DNA of 64,000 nucleotides from NCBI GenBank assembly GCA_965243695.1, contig CBDEWC010000043.1, positions 1-64,000 of the forward strand, written 5' to 3'. Below the pieces are notes generated by a model. The model worked only from the letters and a program-made list of their open reading frames with translations. It was not told where the DNA came from and did not search any database. Both the position numbers and the translations under genes were made by a program. Source of the DNA: JAKVCB01 sp965243695. Lineage in GTDB: Bacteria > Planctomycetota > Planctomycetia > Pirellulales > Lacipirellulaceae. Within the stretch, counting starts at the first letter, position 1. Each line of letters begins with the position of its first letter. Below, one piece after another: positions 52,660-61,232 of this stretch.

Positions 52660-55055
52660 GCAACGTGATCGTTCAGCCCTCCACGACCCGTCCCAAGAAA
52701 TATAACGTCATCGGCACGCGTCCGGTCCGTCACGATGGTGCCGACAAGGTGACTGGCAAGGCAATTTATGCCGCAGATCTCTCGCTACCCAACATGGCAC
52801 AGGGGGCCTACCTCCGCAGCCCACACGCTCATGCCCGTATTGTCTCAATCGACACGAGCGAAGCCGAGGCGATGCCCGGTGTGCTGGCAGTCGTCACGTC
52901 GGCCGACCTGCCTGATCCTTGGGACAAAACCGAGGAGTTGGGGGAGGGCTGCATTAACTATGCCCACCTGTCTGGCAATGTGCTCGCCCGGAAAAAGGCG
53001 TTGTACCGGGGACATGCGGTGGCAGCCGTGGCAGCGACAGACATTCACACCGCGCAGCAGGCCGCCAAGCAGATCCAGGTCAAGTACGAAGTGTTGCCAG
53101 CTGTCACCTGGGTGCTCGATGCCATGGAAGAAGACGCGCCCTTGCTGCACGACAACCTGATCACACAAACCTTAGGTGAAAAGCCCACCAAGCCAAGCAA
53201 CATTGGGCAACACATCCACTTCGAACAAGGCGACATCGAACAAGGATTTTCCGAAGCCGACGTTGTAATCGAGCGTGAATACCGCACTGAAACAGTCCAC
53301 CAAGGTTACATTGAGCCACACGCCTCGGTGGCGCTGTGGAACGAAGATGGCCGGCTCAAGGTTTGGACGGCAACCCAGGGATCCTTCGCGGTGCGTCACC
53401 AGTTGGCCGAGTTATTGAAGATTCCCTTGTCGAAAATCACCGTCGTACCGTGTGAAATTGGCGGAGGTTTTGGTGGCAAGATCGCCGTTTACGAACCGCC
53501 TGTTGCCGCTGTGCTCAGTCGCAAGTGTGGTCGCCCGGTCAAGATTGCCATGCGCCGCGACGAGGTATTCGAAGGCACGGGGCCAACGCCAGGATCATTT
53601 ATGCGCGTCAAGATGGGCGCCACCAAAGAGGGTCGCCTGACGGCCGCCAAAGCGTGGCTGGCGTACGACGCAGGAGCCTTCCCCGGCGGCATGATCGGGC
53701 CCGGCTCCATGTGCGTGTTCAGTTGCTACGATATCCCCAATGCTACCGTCGATGGCTACGACGTGGTACTCAACAAGCCCAAGACCCAAGCGTACCGAGC
53801 GCCGGGGGCGACTCAGGCTGCACTGGCCACTGAAACGGTCATCGACGAAATCGCCGTTGAGCTAGGTATCGATCCGGTTGACTTCCGTTTGCAAAACGCC
53901 GCCAGGGAAGGCACGCGCCGCGTTGACGGGCCGACCTACCCCCGAATCGGTCTGGTCGAAACGCTCCAGGCCATCAAGGAGAGCGAACACTGGAACTCGC
54001 CGCTAGAAGGTCCCAACCGGGGGCGCGGGGTGGCGTGTGGTTTTTGGTTTAACGCTGGCTTGAAATCGAGCGCAGCGGCCAATGTCAACGACGATGGTAC
54101 CGTGACGCTGGTCGAGGGATCACCCGACATCGGCGGTACGCGCACTTCGCTTGCGATGCAGTTGGCAGAAACGCTGGGAATCGCCGCCGAAGAGGTCCAC
54201 CCACAGGTGGTCGACACCGACAGCGTTGGCTACACCGACGTAACAGGCGGTAGCCGAGTGACGTTTTCGACCGGGTTGGCCACCCACAAGGCGGCGCTAG
54301 ACATCCAGGACCAAATGATCAAGCGGGCAGCCGAATTGTGGGGGTGCCAACCCGATGACATTCAAGTTGAGAATGGGACTTATGGTTACAACGACCACAA
54401 GCGAACCTTCAAGGAACTGGCAGTGGAGTTGTCCAACACGGGCGAGGCGATCGTCGGACGCGCTGCGGTGAATCCGCAGGGTGCCACCAACGCCTTCAGC
54501 GCCAATATCGTGGACGTCGAAGTCGATGCGGAAACCGGCAAGGTAAAAATCCTGCGATTCACAACGGCCCAGGATGCAGGCAAGGCGATCCATCCCAGTT
54601 ACGTGGAGGGCCAGATGCAGGGGGGATCGGTGCAAGGCATCGGCTGGGCATTGAATGAAGAATATTTTTATGATGAGCGGGGTGCCATGAAAAATGCCAG
54701 CTTCCTCGACTACCGCATGCCTACCTCCTACGACGTTCCAATGATCGAAACAATCATTGTCGAAGTCCCCAACCCGGATCACCCGTTTGGGGTGCGCGGT
54801 GTCGGTGAGGTTTCAATCGTTCCACCCCCGGCAGCAATCACCAACGCCATCCACCAGGCAACCGGCATCCGTATGCACCACCTGCCGATTTCGCCGCCCA
54901 GGTTATACCAAGCAATCGCCAAACGAAACGGCCATAAAACCCACCGAGTGGGAGGTGTACCGCAGTGGCAATCGTCTTTATCCCCGCACCCTTGCGAGAT
55001 CTCACCGGCGGTCTTGCCGAGGTGGAACTGGAGGCAGTTTCGCTGGGCGAAGTGA
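52656..55055 (+). CDS. Xanthine dehydrogenase family molybdenum-binding subunit (CoxL/XdhA-type)
   Basis: 799 residues. Motifs: RPVRHDGADKVTGKAIYAAD at the start, GGGFGGK (Mo-cofactor contact), QAYRAPGATQAALATE (active-site loop, AYRAPG rather than the AYRCSFR of form I CO dehydrogenase), VEVDAETGKVKILRFTTAQDAGKAIHPSYVEGQMQGG and GVRGVGEVSIVPPPAA with the catalytic Glu. It therefore belongs to the purine/aldehyde oxidising branch, substrate unknown. No TAT leader on the operon, so cytoplasmic. The last 30 residues run out of frame through the MoaD gene (91-base overlap), see findings. Confidence 0.9.
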   Translation: MSNVIVQPSTTRPKKYNVIGTRPVRHDGADKVTGKAIYAADLSLPNMAQGAYLRSPHAHARIVSIDTSEAEAMPGVLAVVTSADLPDPWDKTEELGEGCINYAHLSGNVLARKKALYRGHAVAAVAATDIHTAQQAAKQIQVKYEVLPAVTWVLDAMEEDAPLLHDNLITQTLGEKPTKPSNIGQHIHFEQGDIEQGFSEADVVIEREYRTETVHQGYIEPHASVALWNEDGRLKVWTATQGSFAVRHQLAELLKIPLSKITVVPCEIGGGFGGKIAVYEPPVAAVLSRKCGRPVKIAMRRDEVFEGTGPTPGSFMRVKMGATKEGRLTAAKAWLAYDAGAFPGGMIGPGSMCVFSCYDIPNATVDGYDVVLNKPKTQAYRAPGATQAALATETVIDEIAVELGIDPVDFRLQNAAREGTRRVDGPTYPRIGLVETLQAIKESEHWNSPLEGPNRGRGVACGFWFNAGLKSSAAANVNDDGTVTLVEGSPDIGGTRTSLAMQLAETLGIAAEEVHPQVVDTDSVGYTDVTGGSRVTFSTGLATHKAALDIQDQMIKRAAELWGCQPDDIQVENGTYGYNDHKRTFKELAVELSNTGEAIVGRAAVNPQGATNAFSANIVDVEVDAETGKVKILRFTTAQDAGKAIHPSYVEGQMQGGSVQGIGWALNEEYFYDERGAMKNASFLDYRMPTSYDVPMIETIIVEVPNPDHPFGVRGVGEVSIVPPPAAITNAIHQATGIRMHHLPISPPRLYQAIAKRNGHKTHRVGGVPQWQSSLSPHPCEISPAVLPRWNWRQFRWAK

Positions 55056-55225
55056 TCGCTCGGTTGGAAGCCCGGTTTCCCGGGATAAAAGACCGGCTTT
55101 GCGACGACGACCAGCTGTCACCGTCGCTACAAGCCTCCATCGACCACGTCATGACACGCCAAATGCGTGCAGAGGCTGGTCCCAACAGCGAAGTCCATTT
55201 TCTTCCGGCCATTGGAGGTGGCTAA
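54965..55225 (+). CDS. MoaD/ThiS-type sulfur carrier
   Basis: 86 residues from GTG 54965, with GGGAGG upstream. Ubiquitin-like fold with FIPAPLRDLTGGLAEVELEAVSLGEVIARLEARFPGIKDRL and a C-terminal AIGGG, the Gly-Gly end needed for adenylation and thiocarboxylation. In family MoaD supplies sulfur to molybdopterin, which fits the operon: the enzyme it follows needs that cofactor. No moaE or moeB is nearby. Overlaps the large subunit by 91 bases in another frame. Confidence 0.85.
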   Translation: MAIVFIPAPLRDLTGGLAEVELEAVSLGEVIARLEARFPGIKDRLCDDDQLSPSLQASIDHVMTRQMRAEAGPNSEVHFLPAIGGG

Positions 55226-55307
55226 GCCAACGACACCTCCGATCTGACGACTCGCTGCGATTTGGATCTGCGGGTGGCGGATCGCAGGCGGCACCATCTC
55301 AGGTGGA

Positions 55308-55541
55308 TTACCGCGTGGCTCGATAGCAATCGCGGCCCGCGATACAAGTCGTACGTTCGACCGACTGTTGGTCCGGTCCAACGGAGTGCTGAGTCCGGTT
55401 ACACCAGCAGGAATGGCCGCTAACTTCGTCCTGGTCGGTCGGTTCCAAGTCCCCTGTCACATACATGGCCTTGCTGCGCAGGTGAACACAGGCAGGCTTG
55501 CCCACCATGCTAAGTTCGTTGTGTGATCGCTGGTAACTCAT
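55308..55541 (-). CDS. Small Cys-rich protein linked to a periplasmic Mo-hydroxylase operon
   Basis: 77 residues. It starts at the ATG at 55541, overlapping the preceding stop as ATGA, with GGAGGAG upstream, so it is a genuine operon member. Five cysteines: C18, a CWC pair at 45/47, C66 and C72, with HNELSMVGKPACVHLRSKAMYVTGD and a CxC motif. This layout could bind iron or zinc. No signal peptide. No family recognised. It may act in assembly or as an extra electron carrier; both are speculation. Confidence 0.75.
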   Translation of the reverse strand: MSYQRSHNELSMVGKPACVHLRSKAMYVTGDLEPTDQDEVSGHSCWCNRTQHSVGPDQQSVERTTCIAGRDCYRATR

Positions 55542-56539
55542 GCGTAAACTCCTCCCGTCGGCAAGCGGGCGGCTTGAAGAATCGCCCGGACGACTGCGAC
55601 CTTGGCTAATTGAACCTTGTATTGGTTATCTTTCAGCGGTGTGGCCGAGGCGACTGCCCGATAGCCGGCCGCCTCTGCGGCAGCGTCCGATATTGGTTGC
55701 CCGATAATTTCGCGGGCTGCTTCATCCGCCACCCAGGGAGTCGGCGCCACGTGGCCCATGACAATTTTGGCATCACGGACAACGTCACCCTCCAGCTGCA
55801 AGGCGGCCGCGGCGGCAGCCAGTGGTTCACCAGGTCCTTCTCCGTGGCGGACCTCGTAAGTCGCACTCGTCACGTTGGGCCTGGTCGGCAAAATGATGTG
55901 CGCGAGCACCTTGTGGGGCCACAACACATTTTCACGTTCACCTTCGCGGGCCGGTGTGCGATAGAGGTCTTCAAGCAGTAACTCGTGTCGATCATCGATC
56001 GTCGGTCCCACAAGGAGCGCCTTGGCTCCAAGCGCAATCAGCGCCGGTGCCAGTCGTGAGGCATTCACAAATTTCGCCGGGCCCGAATTGCCCAGGATAG
56101 CATGGCACCGGTTGTCACCATTGAGAATCATCTTCCCATCGTCGGCCAACAGTCCATGGCCGTCGCGAAAATACCAGCAGCGGGGCCGACGAAGCAATTC
56201 ACCGCCAAGCGTACTTTGCGCCTGAAACTGCCTGCTGGCCGTGCCCTCAATCGCGTCTCTCACCGCAAAGAAGGGCTCCAGGTGTCGATGCGCAAAAATT
56301 TCGTCCAAACGGACTGCCGCGCCAAGGAGCAGGTCGCCACTTTGCGGGTCGCGTCGAATGCCCTGCATTTCGCCGACGTCGCACAGATTTATGACGCGAT
56401 CTGGCGTGACAATCATTTTTTTCATCAAGCCCACAAGATCGGTACCGCCACCAAGCAACTCGGTCTTTTCTGATTGGGACCGGAGCAGATCGAGCAGTTC
56501 AGGGAGGTTTTGGGGTTGCGCGTACTCAAAATTGTTCAT
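55538..56539 (-). CDS. Mo-hydroxylase FAD-binding subunit, PaoB-like
   Basis: 333 residues from the ATG at 56539 (AGGTG upstream; the frame extends to 56623 without support). FAD-site motifs LLGGGTDLVGLMKK and STLGGELLRRPRCWYFRDG resemble PaoB/YagS, which carries an additional [4Fe-4S] cluster in the loop after the second motif. Here the loop keeps only C121 and C145, so the extra cluster is probably absent or altered. Last-but-one gene of the operon; overlaps both neighbours by four bases. Confidence 0.85.
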   Translation of the reverse strand: MNNFEYAQPQNLPELLDLLRSQSEKTELLGGGTDLVGLMKKMIVTPDRVINLCDVGEMQGIRRDPQSGDLLLGAAVRLDEIFAHRHLEPFFAVRDAIEGTASRQFQAQSTLGGELLRRPRCWYFRDGHGLLADDGKMILNGDNRCHAILGNSGPAKFVNASRLAPALIALGAKALLVGPTIDDRHELLLEDLYRTPAREGERENVLWPHKVLAHIILPTRPNVTSATYEVRHGEGPGEPLAAAAAALQLEGDVVRDAKIVMGHVAPTPWVADEAAREIIGQPISDAAAEAAGYRAVASATPLKDNQYKVQLAKVAVVRAILQAARLPTGGVYA

Positions 56540-58746
56540 GTCACACCTGCTTGTCGTTGCGCGTCCAAAACGCGTTTTGGGGTGAGTGGTAAAACAGGTA
56601 CTCGAACACCCAATGCATTGCATACGGCGTTGGAAATCGCTGCCCCTCCGCTGATCACGGGCGGTTCCCCCAACCCGATGACACCGCGCTGGCGTTCGCT
56701 TGGCGGCTCGTAAAGATGGACCACGATTTCACCGATGTCTCCCAGCCAGGGAAGTCGGTAATCGGCCAACTCGGCATTGAGGAAGGCGCCTGTTTTGGGA
56801 TCCATGATGCGCTGTTCAAAAAGTGCATAGGAAATTGCCTGAATGACCGCTCCGTGAACCTGGCTCTCTGCCATCTTCGGATTCACAATCAAGCCCATGT
56901 CCTGGACGGCCACCAGTTTTTTCATCTTCACGACACCCGTCTCTTTATCGACAGCGACGTGGGCCATCTGCACGCCACCCACACCCTGGTCCGACAGCGG
57001 ACTTTTGGCTCCTCGTGTATGACCGGCGGTGACTTCCAGCGGGTTGATGCCTAACAGGCCGCAGGCCTCTTTCCAACTGAGGCTCTTTGACGGGTTTCCC
57101 TTCACCTGGACGCGACCCTCGCTTGCCTCCAGAACACCAGGATCCACACCCAACTTTGGCGCGACCAGGCCGCATATTTTTGCGAGCGCGTCTTGAGCCG
57201 CGCGTCGGTGCGATTCGGAAACGGCACCAACCGTCGTGCTGCCCCCCGACGCACCACTCATCGGATATTTTGAACTACCGATATTTACCTTAACTCCCTT
57301 CTCGGAGAGCCCCAAGGTTTCGGCCAGCACCATGGCGCACACGGTGCGAGTTCCGGTACCTAAATCCTGGGTGCCGCAATACGACTCAACACCGCCGTCT
57401 GGGTGGATCCGAAGCAGGCAGTTGGACGTATTGGCAACGCCACCCCACTCGTGAATGGCCATCCCGAGACCTTCGACCACCGAACCGTTGGTGGGACCTT
57501 TTCCGTGCGGGTGCCATTTCTTCTTCCAATCGATCAGCTTGGCAGCTATTTTCATCTCCTCGACATACACTTCTGCCGGTTGGCGGGCGGAAATATTCGC
57601 CAGGTTCTTCATGAAAATGTCGTAACTATCCACACCCATCTTTGCCGCCAGGTCATCGTAGGCGGTCTGCGACATGGCACATGCTTGTGGGTGGGTGGGC
57701 GCACGCCAGGCCCTCGAAACGTCGGTATTGGTCAAAATCCCCGTGGCGCGGCGGCGAAAGTTTTTCGGACGATAGACATAGGGCATGACATTTTCTATCG
57801 CGCCACTTCCGGTAATTCCCTTCGAACCCCACTGTTCTGAATCCCAAACAATGACCATACCGTCGTCATCGGCACCAAGCCGCACATGGACATAGCCGGA
57901 TGGTCGATTGCCGGCAATCTTCAACTCCTGGTCACGATCAAGCATCCACTTGACCGGGCGACCTGTCTTTTTGGCAATTTGCGCTGCGGCGATCCCCCAG
58001 TAGTCCGGGGCAAACTTGCTGCCAAAGCCGCCGCCCACATAGTCACAATGCACATCGACATCGTCGGCCGTGATTTCCAAGGCGTCGGCAAAACCTTCGT
58101 CGGTACGGGAAACATTCTGCGTGGAAAGATGGACATCCAGCTTGTCCCCCTTCCACTCGAGAGTCGCCCCATGCGGTTCCAGGCAACAATGGGTGATCGC
58201 GTTGATGCCGTAATGCCCCTCGACGATGTACTTGGACTCTGTGAATAACCGGTTGATCTCCTGTTCTTCGAATTCGTCTTCATCCTCATCGTCTTCCGGT
58301 TCACGCTCCAGCTCCGTTTTTCCGCCAGCCTTTTTGGTTCTTCCAGCGTCGGCCGCTCCTTCTAAATCATTATCTCCCACAAACACGTCCAGCATCTCGT
58401 ATTGGACCTTGATTTTGGCAACCCCTTCATTGGCTGCCCCTTCGGTCTCGGCAGCTACGGCTGCAATCAGGTCACCTTGAAATTGGATCTCTGTGGAAGG
58501 TTCCCGCAGGATGTGCACATGAACGACGCCAGCAACTCTCTCGGCAGCACTGGGATCGATCGACTCAACACGGCAGTGGGCATGCGGGCAGTCGAGCGCC
58601 TTGACGATCAGTTGTTTGTCCAAATTGATGTCGTAGGTATATTTTGCGGCGCCTGTCGCTTTTACCAGGCCGTCGAGCCGGTCCCGCTTTTTACCAAGGA
58701 CCTTGGCCTCATCCGCGGAGGGCCAGCTGTAAATCACCTCAGCCAT
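56536..58746 (-). CDS. Mo-hydroxylase molybdenum-binding subunit, PaoC-like
   Basis: 736 residues. Motifs: KYTYDINLDKQLIVKALDCPHAHCRV, CDYVGGGFGSKFAPDY (Mo contact), SRAWRAPTHPQACAMSQT (active-site loop), EVGTRTVCAMVLAETL-like, GGVQMAHVAVDKETG and GVIGLGEPPVISGGAAISNA (catalytic Glu). A 20-residue acidic insertion (EPEDDEDEDEFEEQE, near 148) is unusual. It would oxidise an aldehyde or heterocycle. Start codon overlaps the FeS gene by 8 bases, with AAAGGAGG in front. Because the FeS partner has a TAT leader, the complex is expected in the periplasm. Confidence 0.9.
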   Translation of the reverse strand: MAEVIYSWPSADEAKVLGKKRDRLDGLVKATGAAKYTYDINLDKQLIVKALDCPHAHCRVESIDPSAAERVAGVVHVHILREPSTEIQFQGDLIAAVAAETEGAANEGVAKIKVQYEMLDVFVGDNDLEGAADAGRTKKAGGKTELEREPEDDEDEDEFEEQEINRLFTESKYIVEGHYGINAITHCCLEPHGATLEWKGDKLDVHLSTQNVSRTDEGFADALEITADDVDVHCDYVGGGFGSKFAPDYWGIAAAQIAKKTGRPVKWMLDRDQELKIAGNRPSGYVHVRLGADDDGMVIVWDSEQWGSKGITGSGAIENVMPYVYRPKNFRRRATGILTNTDVSRAWRAPTHPQACAMSQTAYDDLAAKMGVDSYDIFMKNLANISARQPAEVYVEEMKIAAKLIDWKKKWHPHGKGPTNGSVVEGLGMAIHEWGGVANTSNCLLRIHPDGGVESYCGTQDLGTGTRTVCAMVLAETLGLSEKGVKVNIGSSKYPMSGASGGSTTVGAVSESHRRAAQDALAKICGLVAPKLGVDPGVLEASEGRVQVKGNPSKSLSWKEACGLLGINPLEVTAGHTRGAKSPLSDQGVGGVQMAHVAVDKETGVVKMKKLVAVQDMGLIVNPKMAESQVHGAVIQAISYALFEQRIMDPKTGAFLNAELADYRLPWLGDIGEIVVHLYEPPSERQRGVIGLGEPPVISGGAAISNAVCNALGVRVPVLPLTPKRVLDAQRQAGVT

Positions 58747-59359
58747 TTCGGCCTCCTTTCACGATTGAACAAGCCGCTCTTATGACGTTTGTATAAGTGC
58801 CACAGCGGCAGACATTACCGTTCAGACCGCTACGAATCTCTTCGTCGGTGGCCTGGGGATTTTTGTCAAGAAACGCTCGCACGGCAACCACAAAACCGGG
58901 CGTACAAAAACCGCACTGCTCCGCGTCATTTTCGACAAAGGCCCGCGCAACAGGGTCAGGACCTTTACCTCCCAAACCTTCCACCGTTTTAATCTTTTTT
59001 CCACGAGCTGCGAGTGCCAGCGTGGTCGACGCCATCACCGGCTTGCCATCGACAAGCACGGTACTCGCGCCACTGCTGCCATCCAGACTGACCGGCTTGG
59101 CGCCAGTGAGTTCGAGTTGATAACGCAACACCTCCAGCAACGTGGTCCGTGGCTCCACTTTGACTTGATGCGATTGGCCATTCACGTCAAGCGAAATCAT
59201 GGTCCAGCCGCGAACAACCCGAGCGCCATCTTGTTGACCTTCGGCCGTTACCGGAACGTTGGCCAGTGCGGTTGCCGCCGCACCCGCTCCTGTACCTTTG
59301 AGAAAATCGCGGCGCGAATGGCCGGATGCTGGCCCTGGCGATTTCGGTAGGTTTGCCAT
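58739..59359 (-). CDS. Mo-hydroxylase FeS subunit with TAT leader, PaoA-like, distal cluster lost
   Basis: 206 residues from the ATG at 59359 (AAAGG upstream). The leader SRRDFLKGTGAGAAATAL is a twin-arginine signal. The second-cluster cysteines are intact: C149, C152 (QCGFCTPG) and C184, C186 (NVCRCGTY). In the plant-type ferredoxin domain, however, the four canonical cysteines are all serine: S91, S96, S99 and S111 (AKPVSLDGSSGASTVLVDG), against the intact TGCKEGCNNGNCGACTV of the other operon. It is the first gene of the periplasmic Mo-hydroxylase operon; the loss would break the usual relay to FAD. Confidence 0.9.
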   Translation of the reverse strand: MANLPKSPGPASGHSRRDFLKGTGAGAAATALANVPVTAEGQQDGARVVRGWTMISLDVNGQSHQVKVEPRTTLLEVLRYQLELTGAKPVSLDGSSGASTVLVDGKPVMASTTLALAARGKKIKTVEGLGGKGPDPVARAFVENDAEQCGFCTPGFVVAVRAFLDKNPQATDEEIRSGLNGNVCRCGTYTNVIRAACSIVKGGRNG

Positions 59360-59667
59360 GGAGGGCACCTTTGGTTGGGATCACAGGTTTTCCAGGACCT
59401 TGTCCTGGACGAATTTATGAATGGTCCTTCTGTCGACATCATCACCGTGTCGCTCACACGGCGATCTTCCATCAAAACTCTCTTTATTTAAAGCAACAGA
59501 ATTTCGAGCAACAGGGCCCATCTCGCCGCAAGCGGCTGGCTCGCCCTTGTTTTACACTCCTGGTTCGTTGTTCAAAATCACCGGATGTACAAAGACCTAA
59601 TTGTATCGACTCGGCCGCATGACTCAAACAGTTTGGGAGGGAAAACCCATTTTTCTCTGCACCCACC
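59360..59667. other. Intergenic region
   Basis: Between the FeS subunit and the secreted Cys-motif protein. It holds the promoter of the molybdenum hydroxylase operon on the minus strand. A 98-residue open frame on the plus strand (59326-59622) has no family signal. Confidence 0.4.
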
Positions 59668-60435
59668 TCAAGGACTCTCGACTTGCCTTTGGCGAAGCCG
59701 ATTGGACTCCTGGCAGCAGTCACAGGGACCTGTCTCATACATACTAATCGCACAAATGTCGCACCAATAGTCCAGTTCGAACTTGCCCTCCTCCTTCCAT
59801 GCGTAAATACGAATCACGCGGATCATTGGCGAACCTTCGTAGCGACGAACCAGTAGTTCGACATCCAACTTGCGAAGACGTCGGTCCTTCCGAAACGAAC
59901 GACCCCGCACGTCTTCGACAATAGGGTACAATTCTCCGCCGGCCGTCTCCAGGGCCAGCATCTGCTCCGCCGCTTCAGGCACCGTCTGGATGCCGAACCG
60001 ACGCTCGAGTGCTTCAGCCATCCACACCACACGGCCTCGAAGCGACAATGTTGTGGTTTTCGGTTTCTCTATGTTGCCGGTCGTTTCCGCCTTTTCGCGG
60101 ATTGACTTTTTGTCCACTTCACCGGCAACGGAGCAATCGCATAGCGGTGGCAACCCAACGCTCATCAGCAGAACTGCAGCGCAAACTGCTGCGAATCTTT
60201 TGAAAGAAAGCTGGCCCGGCGAGCTAACAGGACCCGGCACACTAACAAGCCACGTGCCGGAGCGAGACCGCTGTTTGCCATGATTCAATGATTCCGCCCA
60301 ATGATTCGCTGTCCAATGATTCACCGCCCAATGATTCACCGTTAACGACACGTGTGATTCTTTCTCTAGCACGTTTACCTGGCTGGCAATGCGCCCGTTC
60401 AGACAGCGTGGTTTAGCTTGGTTGGTGGGCTGCAC
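59668..60435 (-). CDS. Secreted Cys-motif protein, unknown
   Basis: Up to 255 residues; the start is uncertain, as GTG 60435 has no ribosome site and GTG near 60240 would begin close to the hydrophobic stretch FKRFAAVCAAVLLMSVGLPPLC, which looks like a signal peptide with a possible lipidated Cys. The C-terminus has YWCDICAISMYETGPCDCCQES, that is CxxC and CxCC, a likely metal-binding or redox site. The upstream part contains a repeat-encoded stretch (VNHWAVNHWTANHWAESL). The gene follows the 60451 gene by about 15 bases on the same strand. Confidence 0.6.
   Translation of the reverse strand: MQPTNQAKPRCLNGRIASQVNVLEKESHVSLTVNHWAVNHWTANHWAESLNHGKQRSRSGTWLVSVPGPVSSPGQLSFKRFAAVCAAVLLMSVGLPPLCDCSVAGEVDKKSIREKAETTGNIEKPKTTTLSLRGRVVWMAEALERRFGIQTVPEAAEQMLALETAGGELYPIVEDVRGRSFRKDRRLRKLDVELLVRRYEGSPMIRVIRIYAWKEEGKFELDYWCDICAISMYETGPCDCCQESNRLRQRQVESP
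60290..60341. repeat. Tandem 13-15-bp repeats near the start of the secreted Cys-motif gene
   Basis: Unit GATTCACCGCCCAAT (15 bases; variants at 60290, 60303, 60318 and a partial at 60333). In the coding frame of the minus strand it gives repeated NHW residues. It lies in the doubtful N-terminal region. Confidence 0.8.
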
Positions 60436-60450
60436 AACGGAAACATCGGC

Positions 60451-61137
60451 TTATTCTCTGGCATGGCCGGCAACCACGAAATCGAGTCTCAAGTCGTGTG
60501 CCGTGTCGCCCGCTTTTGCTTGACCGTTGAGTTGAACAATCCACCAGTCCTCATCTGCGTTGTGCCGCATCGCTGGAAAGCTCTTACTTTCACCCTCCAC
60601 TTTTTGCAAACCCAACAGGGCTGGATGGCTTGATTCGGCCGCTTCGGGGCTTAACGCTAACATCTCCTTAGGATCCATCGGCTTGGAAGATTGGTCGGCA
60701 TCGGCGGGAATCAACAAAAGAAAATCTCGCGTTGGTGAAGTGCCCTCATGGTTGCCATCGACAGGCTGCTGCCCATATCGCAACGTGTACACGCCACGGG
60801 AAATATCCTGGTCCCGAAAATCGCCTCCTTTACGTTTGTAACGCAACACACCAATCAGCTGTCCTGGCTTGAAGGGATAGAGCACCTCCGACGTCGCTTT
60901 GAAATCGGCCGACACAGGCCAATCACGGCACAGCCATATGTGACAAACCGTTCGCTTTTCGCCACGGATCACCGCCACACCATTCTCTGACAGCTGACTC
61001 AAAATATCTTCCGAGAGCGCCTCTGCCGGCGGTGATTCTTCCAGAGGTACGACCCGATGTTCGGCTGAGGTGGCGGCCGAAATCATCGAAATACTAAACA
61101 CCACAAACAGAACATATCGAACGACGCTTGCTGACAT
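60451..61137 (-). CDS. Secreted protein of unknown function
   Basis: 228 residues from the ATG at 61137 with GGAG upstream. Signal peptide SASVVRYVLFVVFSISMISAATSA. Body contains TVCHIWLCRDWPVSADFKATSEVLYPFKPGQLIGVLRY and FLLLIPADADQSSKPMDP, with two cysteines in the first (CHIWLC). No family recognised. It reads with the two neighbours on the minus strand, so an operon of three exported proteins is likely. Confidence 0.7.
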   Translation of the reverse strand: MSASVVRYVLFVVFSISMISAATSAEHRVVPLEESPPAEALSEDILSQLSENGVAVIRGEKRTVCHIWLCRDWPVSADFKATSEVLYPFKPGQLIGVLRYKRKGGDFRDQDISRGVYTLRYGQQPVDGNHEGTSPTRDFLLLIPADADQSSKPMDPKEMLALSPEAAESSHPALLGLQKVEGESKSFPAMRHNADEDWWIVQLNGQAKAGDTAHDLRLDFVVAGHARE

Positions 61138-61232
61138 GAAATCTCTATCTCCTCTGAACCTCTGGGCCCGGCCTGCTACACCCAATGTACAGCACCACAC
61201 GGCTCCCCCTGTAAAAGTTCCTGGCAGCCATC

